A stretch of 64,000 nucleotides of DNA from Adiantum capillus-veneris (GCA_014529385.2 CM043968.1:5779001-5843000); one strand, 5' to 3'; positions 45,950 to 58,856 are shown, numbered from the stretch's first letter. Notes: generated from the sequence alone by a model not told the origin. Numbers and translations are program-made.

Positions 45950-48458
45950 TTACTCCCCCCTTGGAGAAGCGTTTTCATCCACAAAAACAAACATAGTAGG
46001 ATTTTCATAAGAACACTAATGTTTTCCACAGTGGTATCCCTCATGAATCGAGCTGTTTGTTTGATCGAAACACGGTGCAGTAGGAGGTTCAATGAAATCA
46101 AGAATAACATCTTGATTTTGCACATTGTTGTCCATTTGCAACCATCTAGTGTGTAGACTCCATTTAGAATGCACAAGACCATGCTAAACAAGTTATCACC
46201 ACAAAGATGTACCTGAAAAAGTACCGCTTTTCATTGTCCATGAAAGTAACTTGCTGACCTAACTCATCAACCAAGTGTAATTCCTTGACTTGTTCTCAAA
46301 TTTTATCAGTAAACAACCCCACCATAATTAGTATTCAAGGTTGAGAACCTGGCTTATACATGAAGAGACTAAACCTAGTCGCAAACATGTTTTAACTGAT
46401 GATAATCAAACTCCAACTAGAGCAATAAATGCTGATTAATTGGATTGCTTGGTGCTAATGTACGCACTTTGCATATCCTTTAGCACAAGATTACACTTTG
46501 TAATCTGCCTATCCCCTTGGATAACTGACAGTATTGAGGGTGTTTCCCCCACAGTTTACAGAAAGTCTTCCCAAATGGTTGGTAAACGGGAGCACGATAT
46601 TTTACAACATTGCTGAGGAATCAACAATTGCCTTAATAACCATCATGGTTAACTTGAAAGATCCACAAGCACCCGAACCGAGCCATTACCTCTATTGGTG
46701 ATTCATAGACCAAAAAGTAATCTCATAGAGATACAGCACATGGAGTGCAAAATGCTTCATAAGCAACAGCTCAATGAATACGCATGCCGTTCCAAATTAT
46801 CTTTTGCTAAACACTAGGGCCCATAACACCTGGTGTGCATGCATTTAGCAAAAAACAGATCCGAACCTGTATATTTATAATTGTCCTTGCAATACTTATG
46901 GCAAATTTGATGCTCTTAGCACACATTAAAGAGAAATGTAAATATTTCTGAAAAGAAACTAAATACTTCTAGGGACAAACAATGAAACCTTTTCATTAAC
47001 AACTCAGAGCCTTGTTATATGTAAACAACCATCTGTAATGTTGTTTAGTAGTACTTGTACCCGAACAAGTCATTAAGTATCCGACAATTCTTGGTCATCG
47101 AAATTGCTCCTCATACGTCGTGCAGAAAATGGTCTAGAAAATAGATTTAACCAGCACCTATGGACTTTGTCGTGACACATACTTGAAATACGGGTGCTAG
47201 TGCTAGTCCTAGAGACTCATATTCTCCACATGTGGAATATGTCTCATGTAAGAATGTCTGAAAAAAGAACATCCTTCAACTACAAAATGTACTTTTGCGT
47301 GGAGGTAACTGCAAACACTCTATGATGGGAGTGAGAGGGACCCTCATTAGCCTTGCTCCACACTAGCTAAACCAAACTCCATGAGTACCTAGACCATGTT
47401 GCATCCCATGTGACAACATGTGCCAAATAAACTCTACAAGTGGGTATATAACTGCATCATGCAGGAACTTATGTTGGCCACTACAGCCCAAACTACTTGG
47501 CTCTTAGATGACCATGTCATTTCTCTTAAGAGCAAAAATGGAGGAAAACATAGTTCATGCATTCTACATGGAAAATCAAACCAAAAGAAACAAAACCAAA
47601 ACAGATACGTACTTGTAGGTAAACATTGTGTTCACTTATCCAGAGTGAAGAGCACCTGCCCAATTTTCCCACCTGCAAAGCCCTAGGAACATGAAGTGAA
47701 ATGCAAGTAATATTGCACACGTAACCTTGGGGGTTGCTTTTGAAATCCAAACCCCGTGGTTAAACTTTGTAGGAAAACTGCTCTACTAGCAAGCGGCCCT
47801 TGGCCTATGTCCTTGATCCCCCTTGGGTTGGCCCGTGGTAGTACATTCTGTTGGAAGTCAAAACTTTTTCACTACCCCTTGGCAGTCTGTGGACTTCTTT
47901 CCTTGAAAATGCAAGGGTGAAGGGTCCAACAACTCACCATCAACCCTACTAAGTGATTTAGTAATCATGAGTTGGATCTTACCCCAAAACTGTACTCATA
48001 TAGGCACTCTTAGTGCTAATAGGAGCTCCACTAAAATTGGATTTTAATGCACAACTAGAGCTTTTTCACACCCAAAAATCCATAATCTAAGGTTTTTGGG
48101 AGCAGTCGTGTTGTCTGAAATGCTGGCTTCATCCATACACCTTGGTAGAGATAAGCCCTTACAATTTTAAGACGTCCAAAAACTCAACTTGACTATCACA
48201 CTTAAAGTGTGGAGTGCGAAAATAATGTCCAAAAAATCACAAATGGCAAGACTCTTGCTTGTCCATAATAATCGATGGTCACTCAACTTAATAGAATTTT
48301 TCGATCTTGAAAGCAATCACTATGGATTATCAACAGATGTCTCTTAGCCTTTCCAAAATAGGTAGCAATAGATGGCTCTTAGCCCTTCCTGTTATCGTAT
48401 TAACATAGAAATATTTCAAGAAAATCATGCCTAGTTTCACCTTTCCCACATAGAAACT

Positions 48459-48464
<6 letters not shown>

Positions 48465-48504
<40 letters not shown>
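48465..48504. repeat. (GA)n microsatellite inside element E
   Basis: About 20 AG units. A second, longer compound (GA)n/(GATA)n tract lies just inside the primer site at 50396-50476. Confidence 0.95.
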
Positions 48505-48507
<3 letters not shown>

Positions 48508-50395
48508 TGGGCTGAGGAAAACCCCTTATGCGAATGTGTTGTATGCCAGACCATGTCCATGTTTTATCCTATAAGCGTACAGCTACACGCCCTTGGAGAG
48601 AGAGGGGGTACCATAATTCACATATGGACCCACCTATCGTATGTGTGGTCATGATTGTACCAAAGTGACTGAGGTATGGCACTTTGCTAGTGAATATACA
48701 TAAATAACAATTGTTTTAACATGTCAGTTACTTACCTCGTCCTTGACAAAGTAGCTAGTGTGATACCGGAAGCGTATATAATGATGGGCGTTGTACGTCC
48801 ATTGTATTAGTATGTCATGCATACATATCAAAAAATAAAATGATAAGTCCTTGGCTATAATGACAGTCTCAACCATGTGAGCTACTGGTAGAAATTCCTT
48901 GCACCATTACACTGGCATGGATACATCACAGTGCACCATTGCATAAACTGTGAGCTTATATCCACGTAGTGCTAAAGATGTGTGCCATTATCAGTGATTT
49001 GAAGTCAATTGATAAGACCTTGGCAGAGAAGAGAAGTCGTACTTCATAGGAAGATAGTCAAAGCACTTTGCTTTGTACAGTGGATTCTTATGGAGTCTGC
49101 CCTAACACTTTGCTTTGCACAACAGAGAGGTCTTTTCCAAAATGAAAAGTAAAACATAAACAAAAACAAACATAGCTTGAAATTGACTAACCTTGTCACC
49201 CACTCGTGGGCAGGTTCATAGCCATATATGTGAATCCGGCTCATAGCCATATATGCGAATAACTTGAGAGCTATCGGATGTCCCGCACATGCCTTCTAGG
49301 CTTGGTTTAATCGATCTCTAGTGAGAAAATAGGCAGACATGTTGCAAAGACTCCCAAGTTTGTATGTTGATAGCATATTCCAAACATCAAAAACTGTTAT
49401 GTCATATGTCTTAGAGTGAAGCCTTGCTTCCTAGAAGTCTAGCAATAAGATGACACAGAACTGATATTGAATGCTCATAGCAAACAGATACTCTTGCCAA
49501 TGTACAATGTCATAGCAAAAGAAAGTCGACCTTGTCTAGCATTCAAAGAAAAGCGCCCTTGCCAAAGCGTACATCTGATTGAAAATCCATAGATTACCCA
49601 ATACTGAAAGAGATAGCTAAACAAGGGTAGCTATCGAATTTCACCAAAGTAACCACTGCTTGTCAAGTTGGCATGATAAAAACCTCTGCAAGATTCGTTC
49701 AAAATTGTAGACTGTACGTGCTTAGTGATGGACTGGATCAACCTGTGAGAGAGCCATGCTCGTTGCCGACTGTGGCAGAAACGCCCAACTAGACTCCGTT
49801 TGACTCATAGTCGTGGATTCCAACAGGCAATGCTCATAACTCAATGCAAGCCTTGATTGCCGTAAATGTTGTACAAACGGAAAAATAACAATGCATCTAT
49901 GCATGTAGAACCCCAAATTTGCCAATATGTGCAACGTCAAGCCGTGCTTGACTAGTCGTTGCAAACACTTAAATTGCACAATCAGAGAAGAAACTGGTAT
50001 GGTAGTACACACGCCTTTTGCATGCTATAGAGAACACACACATGCTTAACAAAAAGGAAAATCTATACCTCATTAAGTACTTCTGTCAAATGCCTTGCTT
50101 TCCTCTCGCATGCCTTGCATGCATTACTGGCACCTCTACTATTGCAATTCTTGGAATCGGAGCAAAGGGCCATGGCCGTTGAGAAATTGACAAACCCATG
50201 TTGAATGGCATGCAAATCATCGTATCATAGATTGGCAAACCAATTCATTATGAGTAATTGCTTGAACGGCTGCGAATTACATGCAGGGTGCCGCAGCAGA
50301 GATCTGCAAAATAATGTGGGCATCGAGGAGTTTCTCGCGGACTACTGCAAAGCACATGCATCGATTGAGAGGGGGGGGGGTTGCCTTATGCTTCG

Positions 50396-50419
50396 ATAGA
50401 GATAGAGATAGAGAGAGAT

Positions 50420-50476
<57 letters not shown>
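50396..50476. repeat. Compound (GATA)n/(GA)n tract near the 5' end of E
   Basis: gatagagatagagagagata followed by uninterrupted GA units, about 80 bp in total. Confidence 0.95.
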
Positions 50477-50478
<2 letters not shown>

Positions 50479-50541
50479 AAGATCATGCATGCCTCATGCA
50501 ATTGATCTCCTTCCCCCCTCCTCCATGGCTCCTCCTCCTGA

Positions 50542-50553
50542 GCTCTGATACCA
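50542..50553 (-). promoter_or_regulatory. Primer-binding site of element E (tRNA-iMet)
   Basis: gctctgatacca on the plus strand is the reverse complement of TGGTATCAGAGC. It is one base away from the LTR and is the same primer class as element C. Confidence 0.92.
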
Positions 50554-50554
50554 G

Positions 50555-50709
50555 TGAAAGACCATAGGAAGATAGACATGCCAATAACCACCCAACTATA
50601 CCTATATATAGGCCCTTGGCCCTCTGGCTCTTAGCTATATATAGCCCCTATACCACATGTGTATCTGTCCAGGGACGTGCCCTCCTATAGTCCTACCCTT
50701 GGCATGACA
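50555..50709 (-). repeat. 5' LTR of element E
   Basis: 155 bp, adjacent to the tRNA-iMet primer site. On the minus strand it starts TGTCATGCCAAGGG and ends GGTCTTTCA. The two tatatata boxes would drive leftward transcription. Confidence 0.92.
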
Positions 50710-51276
50710 ATCCACTATTTCATTTGAGTAGTAGCTCTTGTACACATCCTTGAGAGGATCATAAAATACAAGGCTCTTATTTTGGGGGAAAATTTCAGGG
50801 ACAAAAATGGGTTTGATCCTGTAACTAGGGATCACTTTGACAACTCGATTGAAGACCCATTTGTTTAAAGTCATCTCAATGCCAATTTTTAGAGATAAAA
50901 ACGTAGTCATCCCTAGTAGTACCAAGGAAGTAGTAAGGCTGGATAACTCGCATCTCTTCTCCCCATTGAATCTTCTTTAAATCAGAGGAAAGACATCCGA
51001 GCTTCCTTGCATTGATGTAGAAGTTACCACCTTCACAATTTTAAGCAACATCCCATCCCTTTGGATTCTTGTTGATGGAGGAGAGAAAGACTTCATCAAA
51101 ATCTTCATCATGTTGCAACAAAAAGTAAAATTTGAAGAGCAACAAGCCTCCAAATACATTATTTCAAAGGTCTTGAACTTGCAATATTCAGTGTCGACGT
51201 CTCCTTGGAACATCAATGCTAGTAAGTTCTCAAACTTGAGCTTCCAATTTTCATTTTTATTGTTTTTTTCTTTCAA
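50710..51276 (-). pseudogene. Extra pre-gag ORF of element D
   Basis: Homologue of the extra ORF of element C. 50977-51276 reads ENLLALMFQGDVDTEYCKFK and TFEIMYLEACC. Across a frameshift it reads YINARKLGCLSSDLKKIQW GEEMRV (about 50935-51020), and then KWVFNRVVKVIPSYRIKPIF and DVYKSYYSNEIVD, where element E is inserted. The match with C covers the whole ORF. D shows that the ORF once started at least 40 codons left of the open part in C. Function unknown. Confidence 0.75.
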
Positions 51277-51299
51277 ATGTTTTTAAAAGAAACACATAG

Positions 51300-53116
51300 T
51301 CAAGATAGTATTGATTCCAATTGGACAGGGATTCGTCACAAGGTAACTCAAGCCTGAGTCATTAGATAGGTTTTCTAGTCCTGTCTCACAAGAGAAGCAT
51401 GATCTCTTATGCATATATAAACATTCCTAGATCTCATCTTCCAAAAGACAAAAACTCAAATGCCTTTTTGTCCATAGCTTTCAGAGGCACGAATCATTTG
51501 AGACTTCTCGACTCTTGATGCAATGAGGCTCTAATTTTGCTTTTGCTAAAACAAATAGGGAATGGAGAGTTTCTCGACCAATTGAGACCACACCCATCCA
51601 TTGGCATGGCAACCTAATCCAGTCCCCACTTTCCACCCCCACACTCAAACTTTAATCTTGTTTCCTAATTACTACCACATGGTTGTTCATGACACATAGT
51701 TCTTTATTAGACTCCCAACAAAGTTTATTTAAGCAGCCCTTCAAACAGTAAAAATTGGCACCAAGGCAATCTTTCCTAGAAAAAACTCAACACACAACAC
51801 TACTTCATAATTTTTCCAATACTCTGAAGTTGTAGAAACTTCTTCCTGCGGATATTCATTCCACCCGTTGTCATTGGTTGTCCATACAACCAATAAGCAT
51901 TTACACCTCCTAGAGTAACCCTCTGGGTGAGTCACATCATATGTCTATAGAAATGAACTAAGGTGCCTCATAGAAATGGGTCAGTATTTTACATAGAAAT
52001 GCATAGCGCCTGCGTAGAAAAGTGAGTTATCTCCCTATGATCAAAGCGGAGTTCAAACTAAATCTATTGGAATAAAATGAAGTAAAGTTGAGAGATTCCT
52101 TCCTTAGCAAACATTATTTGCTACTTCAGACAGTATATCATCAAACAATTCCTTTCGGATAATTCAAACTTAAAAGAATAACAAGTTTAAATGACATAGT
52201 CTCCAATTGGAAGTGGCCCAATATTTGTAGCGTAATTTTTCCTTCCTAATTACTCGTGATGCAACGAACATTGAATAGCCAAAAAGTTTTCCTACTTTCT
52301 CATGAGTGATGTTATTGCTTTGCGAGATGATTGGCACTTCTTACATAAGAGTATAGCATTGATATTATTGTAACAATTGGAAAGGATTCCAATTGAATGA
52401 GAGAAGAGAGTAGAGATAGCTTGATTAAGCATAAGAAAACAATAAATTCCATTACCTAATTGTGCTTTGGAGTAATTGATCTCTCAAAGCTTTGATGGAG
52501 TAATCACCAAGGTTATTAGCCATAGCAGTAGAGCTTCCTTCTCCCAAGTGTGTGTCCAATATGAGTGAGAGAAGGTCCCTTTTAAAGATTCTAGTAAGCT
52601 GGCCTCTTGCTTCCCAAGAAAACCCCTAGCTTCATAGGGCACCCCCTCTTGATATTACAAGGTGGAGAGGTGTCCTAACCTCCCTTGCTTGCCAAGAAAG
52701 GTCAAAAGTACCCATTCCGTAAGCCTTCCATGCCAATTTTGGGTGCTACATCTCATGTAACCCCATGTTTAGAGTCAATCTTTCCAAAAGAGATGGGTCC
52801 ATGGTTATGGGTCATTCTATGGGCATCCATGGACATGCATACACATGCACATACATGCCCATGCACATACATACCTTAGAACTGTGACTTAATTCCATTA
52901 AGATTAGGATAATGATTAACTGACTAGAGTGAGCGTAGCTTATCAAAATTTAATTCTAAAAGATACTTTTAAAAGACGAGCTTGGGGACAACGAGCTAAG
53001 TTGTCACATGCACATATCTAGTATATTTAGGAGTTTTTGAAGCAAACACCTATTTTTATGGAAATTCAGGTTGGGGTAGATTTAGATGAGACGATCGCGT
53101 CTAGCTAGGTGCAACA
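51300..53116 (-). repeat. 5' LTR of element D (approximate limits)
   Basis: On the minus strand it carries the same landmarks, in the same order, as the C LTR: a TATA-like ctttaaaaggg, TGGTAGTAATTAGGAAACAA, GAGTGTGGGGGTGGAAAGTG, gattcgtgcctctgaaagc and accttgtgacgaa. Both ends are approximate. A candidate TG start on the minus strand is TGTTGCACCTAGC at 53116. The primer site is not recognisable. Confidence 0.65.
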
Positions 53117-53149
53117 ACCTCAAAACTTACTATTTTTGGACAAAAGTGA

Positions 53150-54437
53150 CAAAAAGTAACTCGCTTAGCTCTCTCAAGGATGTCCCTCATGGGAATTCAG
53201 TCACTTGTGCCAACAATGCCTCTTATCCGGTTAAGGAAGTTGTAAATATTGTGCTTACTGCTGCGAATGGGAATTCTTTCACACTTATTGGTGCATTGTA
53301 GGTACATGGGATCAAGAAGAACCTTTTTTCTGTATCTGCACTTGCTAGACTTGGTCTTGTTGTGAAATTTGTGGATGACGGATGTACAATTCATGATCTC
53401 AGTTTTGGTGATAAAATTGTTGCATCTGGCATTTTATGTTGTGGCCTCTATAAGCTCACTTTGTATGACAAGTGTGGGGATAATTTTGCAAATGTTGTTG
53501 TGGATTCAAAGGCTATTTCAGATGCAAAACTTTGGCATGCACGTTTTGGGCATCTGAATGTTGCCAGTTTGCTGCCTTTGCAAAAATCTCATATGGTTGC
53601 TTCTTTGCCACCTCTTGAAGCACCTATCAAACATGTTTGTGACGGCTATATTTTGGGTAAGATGCAGTGCTCAAAGTTTCCAAAGGATGGTTTAGTTAGG
53701 GTCACATGTAGGTTGCAGCTTGTTCATATCGATATTTGTGGGCCCATGCAAACTCCGTCCTTGGGCAATTTCCTTTACTTCGTGACTTTCATTGATAATT
53801 ACTCCAAGGATGCATGGGTGTATCCGCTTAAAGCAAAGTCCAAAGTGTTTATGTGCTTCAAATAATTTTTGGCTATGGTTGAAACTGTCTTGAAATGTAC
53901 TATGGACACCCTTCGCTCCCATTGAGAGAGGAAATATATGTTTCATGAATTCTAGCTAGTTGTGGGATAAAACACCAACATACAGTTCCATATACACCTC
54001 ATCAAAATGGTGTTGTTGAGAGGAAAAACAGGTCTCTTACAAAAATGGCACGATGTATGGTCAAAAGTCAAGCTTTACCAGATCCGTTTTGGCTTGAAGC
54101 TATTATGTGTGCCACTTATGTACTTAACAGGTTTTCTACAAAAATGTTGCAACCTATGACTCCATATGAAGCCTGGCATGATTGAAAGCCTTCTATTGAG
54201 CACATGCGCGTTTTTGGTTGTTTGGCTTATGCTTTGGTGCCACAAACGCAATGCACAAAATTGGATGATAAGGCTGTCAAATGTATTTTTGTTGGTTATA
54301 GTGCTGAAAGAAAAGGTTATAGGTTGTATCATCTTCAAACAAAGCGTATCTTGGTTTCACGGGATGTAGTGTTTGTGGAAGATTCTATTCAACCCTTGCT
54401 GTCATGTACTAGTAGAGACAATAATGTAAGCTCATAA
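53150..54437 (+). pseudogene. Copia protease tail, GAG-pre-integrase and integrase
   Basis: SLKDVPHGNSVTCANNASYP (protease side) is followed by KKNLFSVSALARLGLVV, then LWHARFGHLNVASL (GAG-pre-integrase) and a His/Cys remnant. The integrase core follows: LVHIDICGPMQTPSLGNFLY, FVTFIDNYSKDAWVYPLKAK and, after frame breaks, YTPHQNGVVERKNRSLTKMA (third catalytic Glu in VVERKN). TPYEAWH, FGCLAYALVP and FVGYSAERKGYRLY come next. Stops at about 53300 and 53863 and several later ones disable it. Confidence 0.92.
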
Positions 54438-54569
54438 GACATTTATGACACTTTGTTGCCTCTTTTCAATGGTGGAAATTTGAATGTAAACTCAAATGAG
54501 ACAAATGTACAACCTATGGGGATTTCTGAAAAATCTACAAATCAACTATTACTGATGCAGATCTACATG

Positions 54570-55640
54570 ATGTAGTTGATGAGGAAAGGGTTGCGAATGA
54601 CCAAGCTAGAGGTATGCCAAAATGGTTGGTGCATACTTTGTGTGACAGTAAACTGGATGCACCTTTGTCACATCGTACTCGTTCAGATTCTTACATCTTA
54701 TGCATCAAATTGTTATGCTTTGGTTGGGCCTAGCTTATGGGATATTGACAAACCTCTATCTTTTGATGAAGCACAAAATTCAAAAAATTGGATGGCTGCC
54801 ATGCAATCAGAATATGTCACTCATAGAAAATAACACATGGACTTTATGTGCTTTTCCTCCTGGCAAAAAGGCCATTGGTACGAAGTGGGTTTACAAGTTG
54901 AAAGGCAAGCCAGATGGTGAGATTGATCGCTATAAGGCTTGACTTGTTGCAGAGGGTTGTGCATAGCAAAAAGGGATAGATTATGAACAGACTTTTTCTC
55001 CCACTTTTCATATGACTACTATGCGTTTTCTATGTGCATTCGCAACTCATTTTGGTTGGGATGTACATCAGTCAGACATTGTTAATGCTTTCTTGAATGG
55101 TGACGTATTTGATGAAGTTTATGTAACACAGCCTCATGGTTTTGTCATTTAAGGGCGCAGAAAAATAAAGTGTAAAAATGTAAAAAGCTTTGTATGGGTT
55201 GAAGCAATCTCCTTGTGCTTGGTATGAGAAGTATGACACTCATTTGGTCAAACAAGGCTTTTGTAATAGTCCAATCGTGAAAGCACGTTGTATGTACAGC
55301 GTGAGGGTGATGTACTTCTCATTGTCGTTTTGATTTGTTGATCACTAGACTAAATCAAAAACATATTGCTGAATTTAAGGCTGATTTTAATGCTACTTTC
55401 AAGATGAAATATTTGGGGTTGTTGCATCATTACTAGGGTATACAGTCTAAGCAGTGTGATGGTGTCAGACAAGTTACATAGAGACAATGCTATGTAAGTT
55501 TGGACTTGAGAATTGAAAACCTATTGTCACCTCCCATGAAAATAGGTTTGAAATTGAGTCTTCTTCATGATGTTGGTGATCTTCTTGATGTCACTCTTTA
55601 CCAAATTGCTATTGGCTACCTTATTTATGTATGCAACACA
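54570..55640 (+). pseudogene. Copia reverse transcriptase
   Basis: Reads WMAAMQSEY, AIGTKWVYKLKGKPDGEIDR, FSPTFHMTTMRFLCAF, HFGWDVHQSDIVNAFLNGD and KALYGLKQSPCAWYEK across several frames. The YVDD box region near 55320-55345 is damaged, so the catalytic motif is not legible. Confidence 0.85.
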
Positions 55641-56293
55641 AGGCTAGATATTTAGTTTGCAGTCTCACAAGTCAACAGATTCATGCATAGCTCAAGGTCT
55701 AAGCTTTGGAAGGCTATCAAGAGGATTATTTTCTACTTGAGTGTCATTTTATATCTTTTCTTGTTTTATCCAAAGGGGCAATCATTGCCGCCAGATTTAC
55801 ATGCTTTTTGGACTCAAATTGGGCTGGTTTGTTTAACACACGAGTGTCCACAAGTGGGCTGGTTTGTTTAACACACGAGTGTCCACAAGTAGTTTTTGTT
55901 TCATGCTTGGTAGTTCATGCATATCATGGTTGAGCCAGAAGCAACCGTAGTTGTGGGGAGACTGAGTACAGGGCAGTCTTCCCAACTACGGTTGAGTGTG
56001 TATGGCTCAAACGCCTTATGGCTGATTTGGGTCTTGGACAAGACCCTGCCAACACCATCTACACTGACAATCAGAGCGCATTGGCAGTTGCGAGGAACCC
56101 AATATTTCATGCTCCCACAGAGCACATTGAGCTGCATTACCACTATGTCAAGGAGAGGCTCTTAGCAAAAGAGATCAGCTTGGCTTATGTGCCAACATGG
56201 GACAACCTTGTAGATCTTTTCACAAAGGCATTGTCTCGTGAGAAGTTCAAAGATTTCCACAAAGCTTTGGGATTACTCCCCTTTGTGGACTAA
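55640..56293 (+). pseudogene. Copia RNase H
   Basis: 56018-56293 reads MADLGLGQDPANTIYTDNQS, ALAVARNPIFHAPTEHIELH and YHYVKERLLAKEISLAYV, then DLFTKALSREKFKDFHKALG. This is the conserved end of copia RNase H with TDN and HxxxxHIxxxYH(Y/F)VRE-type blocks. Upstream part is frame-broken and contains a 35-bp tandem duplication (55821-55890). Confidence 0.92.
55821..55890. repeat. Perfect tandem duplication, 2 x 35 bp, in the copia RNase H
   Basis: gggctggtttgtttaacaca followed by cgagtgtccacaagt, twice, without a difference. The extra 35 bp shifts the frame. Confidence 0.97.
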
Positions 56294-56584
56294 TCATGTC
56301 CTCAAGGCATGGCACTTCCCTATACTCTATGTACCAGCTCTCGTTCACCGCATCATTCCCAAGTGGAATTTTTCACCATATACATGAGGTAGTCATGTGT
56401 GTGAACACACTTCGGACTGTCGCGGCATTTTTTTCCCTCACTAGGAACCCGTGCATTGTATATATTCCCATCACTCTAGGGCTATCTATACTTACATTGC
56501 ACACTAAGTAATACACTCTCTATTGTGTGCCTCTTGAGCTTCCTTCGTCTTCTCCAAGCTGTGTGTGTCTCCCTGCAACCCTAT
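56294..56584 (+). other. Copia 3' untranslated or LTR-like sequence
   Basis: Follows the copia stop. It contains tatatattcccatcactcta and a CT-rich end (cttccttcgtcttctccaag) as in a copia LTR. No second copy is in the window to confirm, and no clear polypurine tract is seen. Confidence 0.4.
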
Positions 56585-56810
56585 TTCCATGTGTGCTACT
56601 TATGTACTTAACAGGTGTCCTACAGAAGCTTTGCAGTATATGACTCCTTATGAAGCATGGCATGAAAAGAACCCATCTATTGATCACATGGGAGTTTTTT
56701 GGTTGTTTAGCTTATGCAGTGACACTTTATATATTGTCTTGTTTTATCCCAAGGGGTGATCATTGCCACCACATTTACATGCTTATGCTTTCACAAAATT
56801 GGAGGTTTCC
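56585..56810 (+). mobile_element. Second copia fragment, internally deleted
   Basis: Integrase block CATYVLNRCPTEALQYMTPY and EAWHEKNPSIDHM matches 54110-54215 of the first copia. It is then joined directly to sequence matching 55740-55800 (ttgttttatcc(c/a)aaggggt/c). About 1.5 kb, including RT, is missing between the two parts. Confidence 0.75.
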
Positions 56811-57641
56811 AAATCATCATCATATCAAAATTACTAAAAGATTTTAAGAGTATGTAAGGTGAGATAGGTTTCAAACATTTACTATAGGTCGCACAGTAAA
56901 AACCTTCAGCATACTGAAGTGATTTATCACAATTAGGTCAACCATCAAAACTTAAACTAGAGCCTAGGTTCAAATTTAGAACCATACAAAAAAATGTATA
57001 GTTCCTACAGCAAGAATGTTTATAAAAAGTAACAATTGATCTCATTCAAGTAAACATGGGACAAAAAGAAAGAAACAATTTCAAAGGCTATCATCAAAAG
57101 TTAGATTAGAAACTATGAGTAAAAAGGCATCAAACCTCTATAAGGATGCCAAAGTGGGATAGCCCTAGCTCACTACTATACTAAAAGACCCAAAAACCCG
57201 ATTTTTCTTAAGCCTATAGTGGTAAATCCACTTCCATTTAGCCATATCAAGGCTAAGTTAGCAGGGAGGCAAATTTTTGCCTCCTCTAGAATACTCTCTA
57301 AAGGGTTTCCTATACAATGCCAAGGGTAGCTTTGATGTCTAGGTTGAGAGATCATTCCAAATTATTGTAATGAGAAACCATCCAAGTAATGCACCATATT
57401 ACTCATCAACAAAAGAGATACAACCATACATTCCACTAAGTGCCTTATCGTTTTACTAAGAAATTTTCAAAATGCATACTATACAGCTTATTAAGTATCC
57501 AAGCATCAAAGAGTACTTTGTATATCAAAGCCCAATACCACTTCAAAATTGATTTCAAAATTAAACCTCAAAAGTATTATGTCTGTCAGGAATCAAAGAG
57601 AACCCAAAAAAGTCCAATAAGACTCATTAGAAAACCCACAC

Positions 57642-57646
<5 letters not shown>
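56811..57646. other. Unassigned stretch
   Basis: No gene, terminal repeat or RNA gene recognised. Confidence 0.4.

Positions 57647-57732
<86 letters not shown>
57647..57732. repeat. (CT)n microsatellite
   Basis: About 43 CT units, uninterrupted. Confidence 0.97.
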
Positions 57733-57735
<3 letters not shown>

Positions 57736-58856
57736 ACTAATGCAATGAAAACCAATTTTTTAGAAACAAATTTAAGGCTAAGTAAGGGGAATATTTCCTC
57801 TCTTTATCTAGAGGGAGTAGGAGGAGAAAGCACCTTCTGTGGCCAACCACCATCTCTATGCATTCCTCATGCATGCCAACAGTGTGATAGACACTCCTCT
57901 TCTTTACATGGGTCTTGTAGGTAAAGGACAACATAAGGAGTGAGAAATGTACAAAAAATCAATTACACCATAGACCATACCTTGTGTGAGCCATCTTTCA
58001 AAGCATTGGTTTTAATGTTCAAGTCATTTAAGCCATCCATCTTCACTAGTTCCAAGTAAGCCATGGCATCCATCTCCATTGGAATAATGTAATGGACATC
58101 AACAACCTCAATGTTGTGATAGTAACATCTCTCAAGGGAAAAGAGCCCAGTAGCTTGCCAATAGGAAGCTATGATATAGCGTATGTGAGAAAACGTCCCA
58201 ATCGAAGGATGCTTGTTGTCAAACGAGGAGGGAATCAGTTCAGCACCCCCAAGTGGGCAGTTAAAGCTCAATCATACCTTCCCAATGAAGGTAGGTGATA
58301 TTGTGGCAAGGAAGTCCAAGGGAATGTTTCCATGTAAAGAGAGAGAACGAGCTACTATCCCAAGGTAAAACCCCATAATGGGTGTTTAACAATATGGAGG
58401 GGGCCCACATAAGAAGTCACCAAGCAAGGCCAAAGAGACAGACCTCCCTTTCAAGAGGTAAGATAAGTAATACCAGTAGATGTGTGTGGGGTGTATCCAT
58501 GGTTTGAGGATGTAAATCCCAAGGGTTCAATCCACATTGTGTACACAATCACTAGACACCCCACATTTATTGAAGGGCATAGTGTTATAAAGAGGGTCAC
58601 TAAAGAATCAATAATGCACAATTTCAAAGTGTCGAGAGAAGGAAATCTCGCTAAATAAACCAAATCAAGAAGCTTGGAAGAGATAGATTTGGTAGTCCAA
58701 ATCTTCCTTATAGAGAAAATTTTTGCTATATTGAAACTTCCTTAGAGGACCTATTATATGAAATCCTAAATCAAAGACCATATCATTTTGATAACTCATT
58801 TGGTTTTATAAAAAACTAGAATTTGAAAAGGTTAGCCTTATAGGATAGACTCTATA

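Larger units (their letters stand above)
45785..50709 (-). mobile_element. Non-autonomous LTR element E with short LTRs and long non-coding interior
   Basis: Direct repeats at 45785-45949 (165 bp) and 50555-50709 (155 bp) start tgaaagaccatagg and end cttggcatgaca on the plus strand. The 5-bp target duplication atcca flanks them exactly (45780-45784 and 50710-50714). On the minus strand the primer site TGGTATCAGAGC (50542-50553) follows the right LTR, and a purine tract aaggggggagtaa precedes the left LTR, so the element points left. The interior of about 4.6 kb contains no gag or pol block that I can recognise in any frame. It must rely on enzymes from elsewhere. Confidence 0.9.
44097..53116 (-). 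mobile_element. Ty3/gypsy element D (relative of C), interrupted by E
   Basis: Minus-strand element with 5' LTR (about 51300 to 53116), the extra pre-gag ORF (50710-51276), then after the E insertion the leader (45480-45784), gag (44925-45461), zinc knuckle and protease (44097-44897). It is truncated inside the protease-RT junction at about 44097 (after KASRLLKGL, shared with C). RT, integrase and 3' LTR are absent. Coding similarity to C is clear at protein level. Confidence 0.85.
53117..56293 (+). mobile_element. Ty1/copia retrotransposon, 5' truncated and decayed
   Basis: Order GAG-pre-integrase, integrase, RT, RNase H on the plus strand, which is Ty1/copia order (integrase before RT). 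Gag and the protease active site are missing; the left end abuts the LTR of D. Many stops and frameshifts. Confidence 0.92.
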
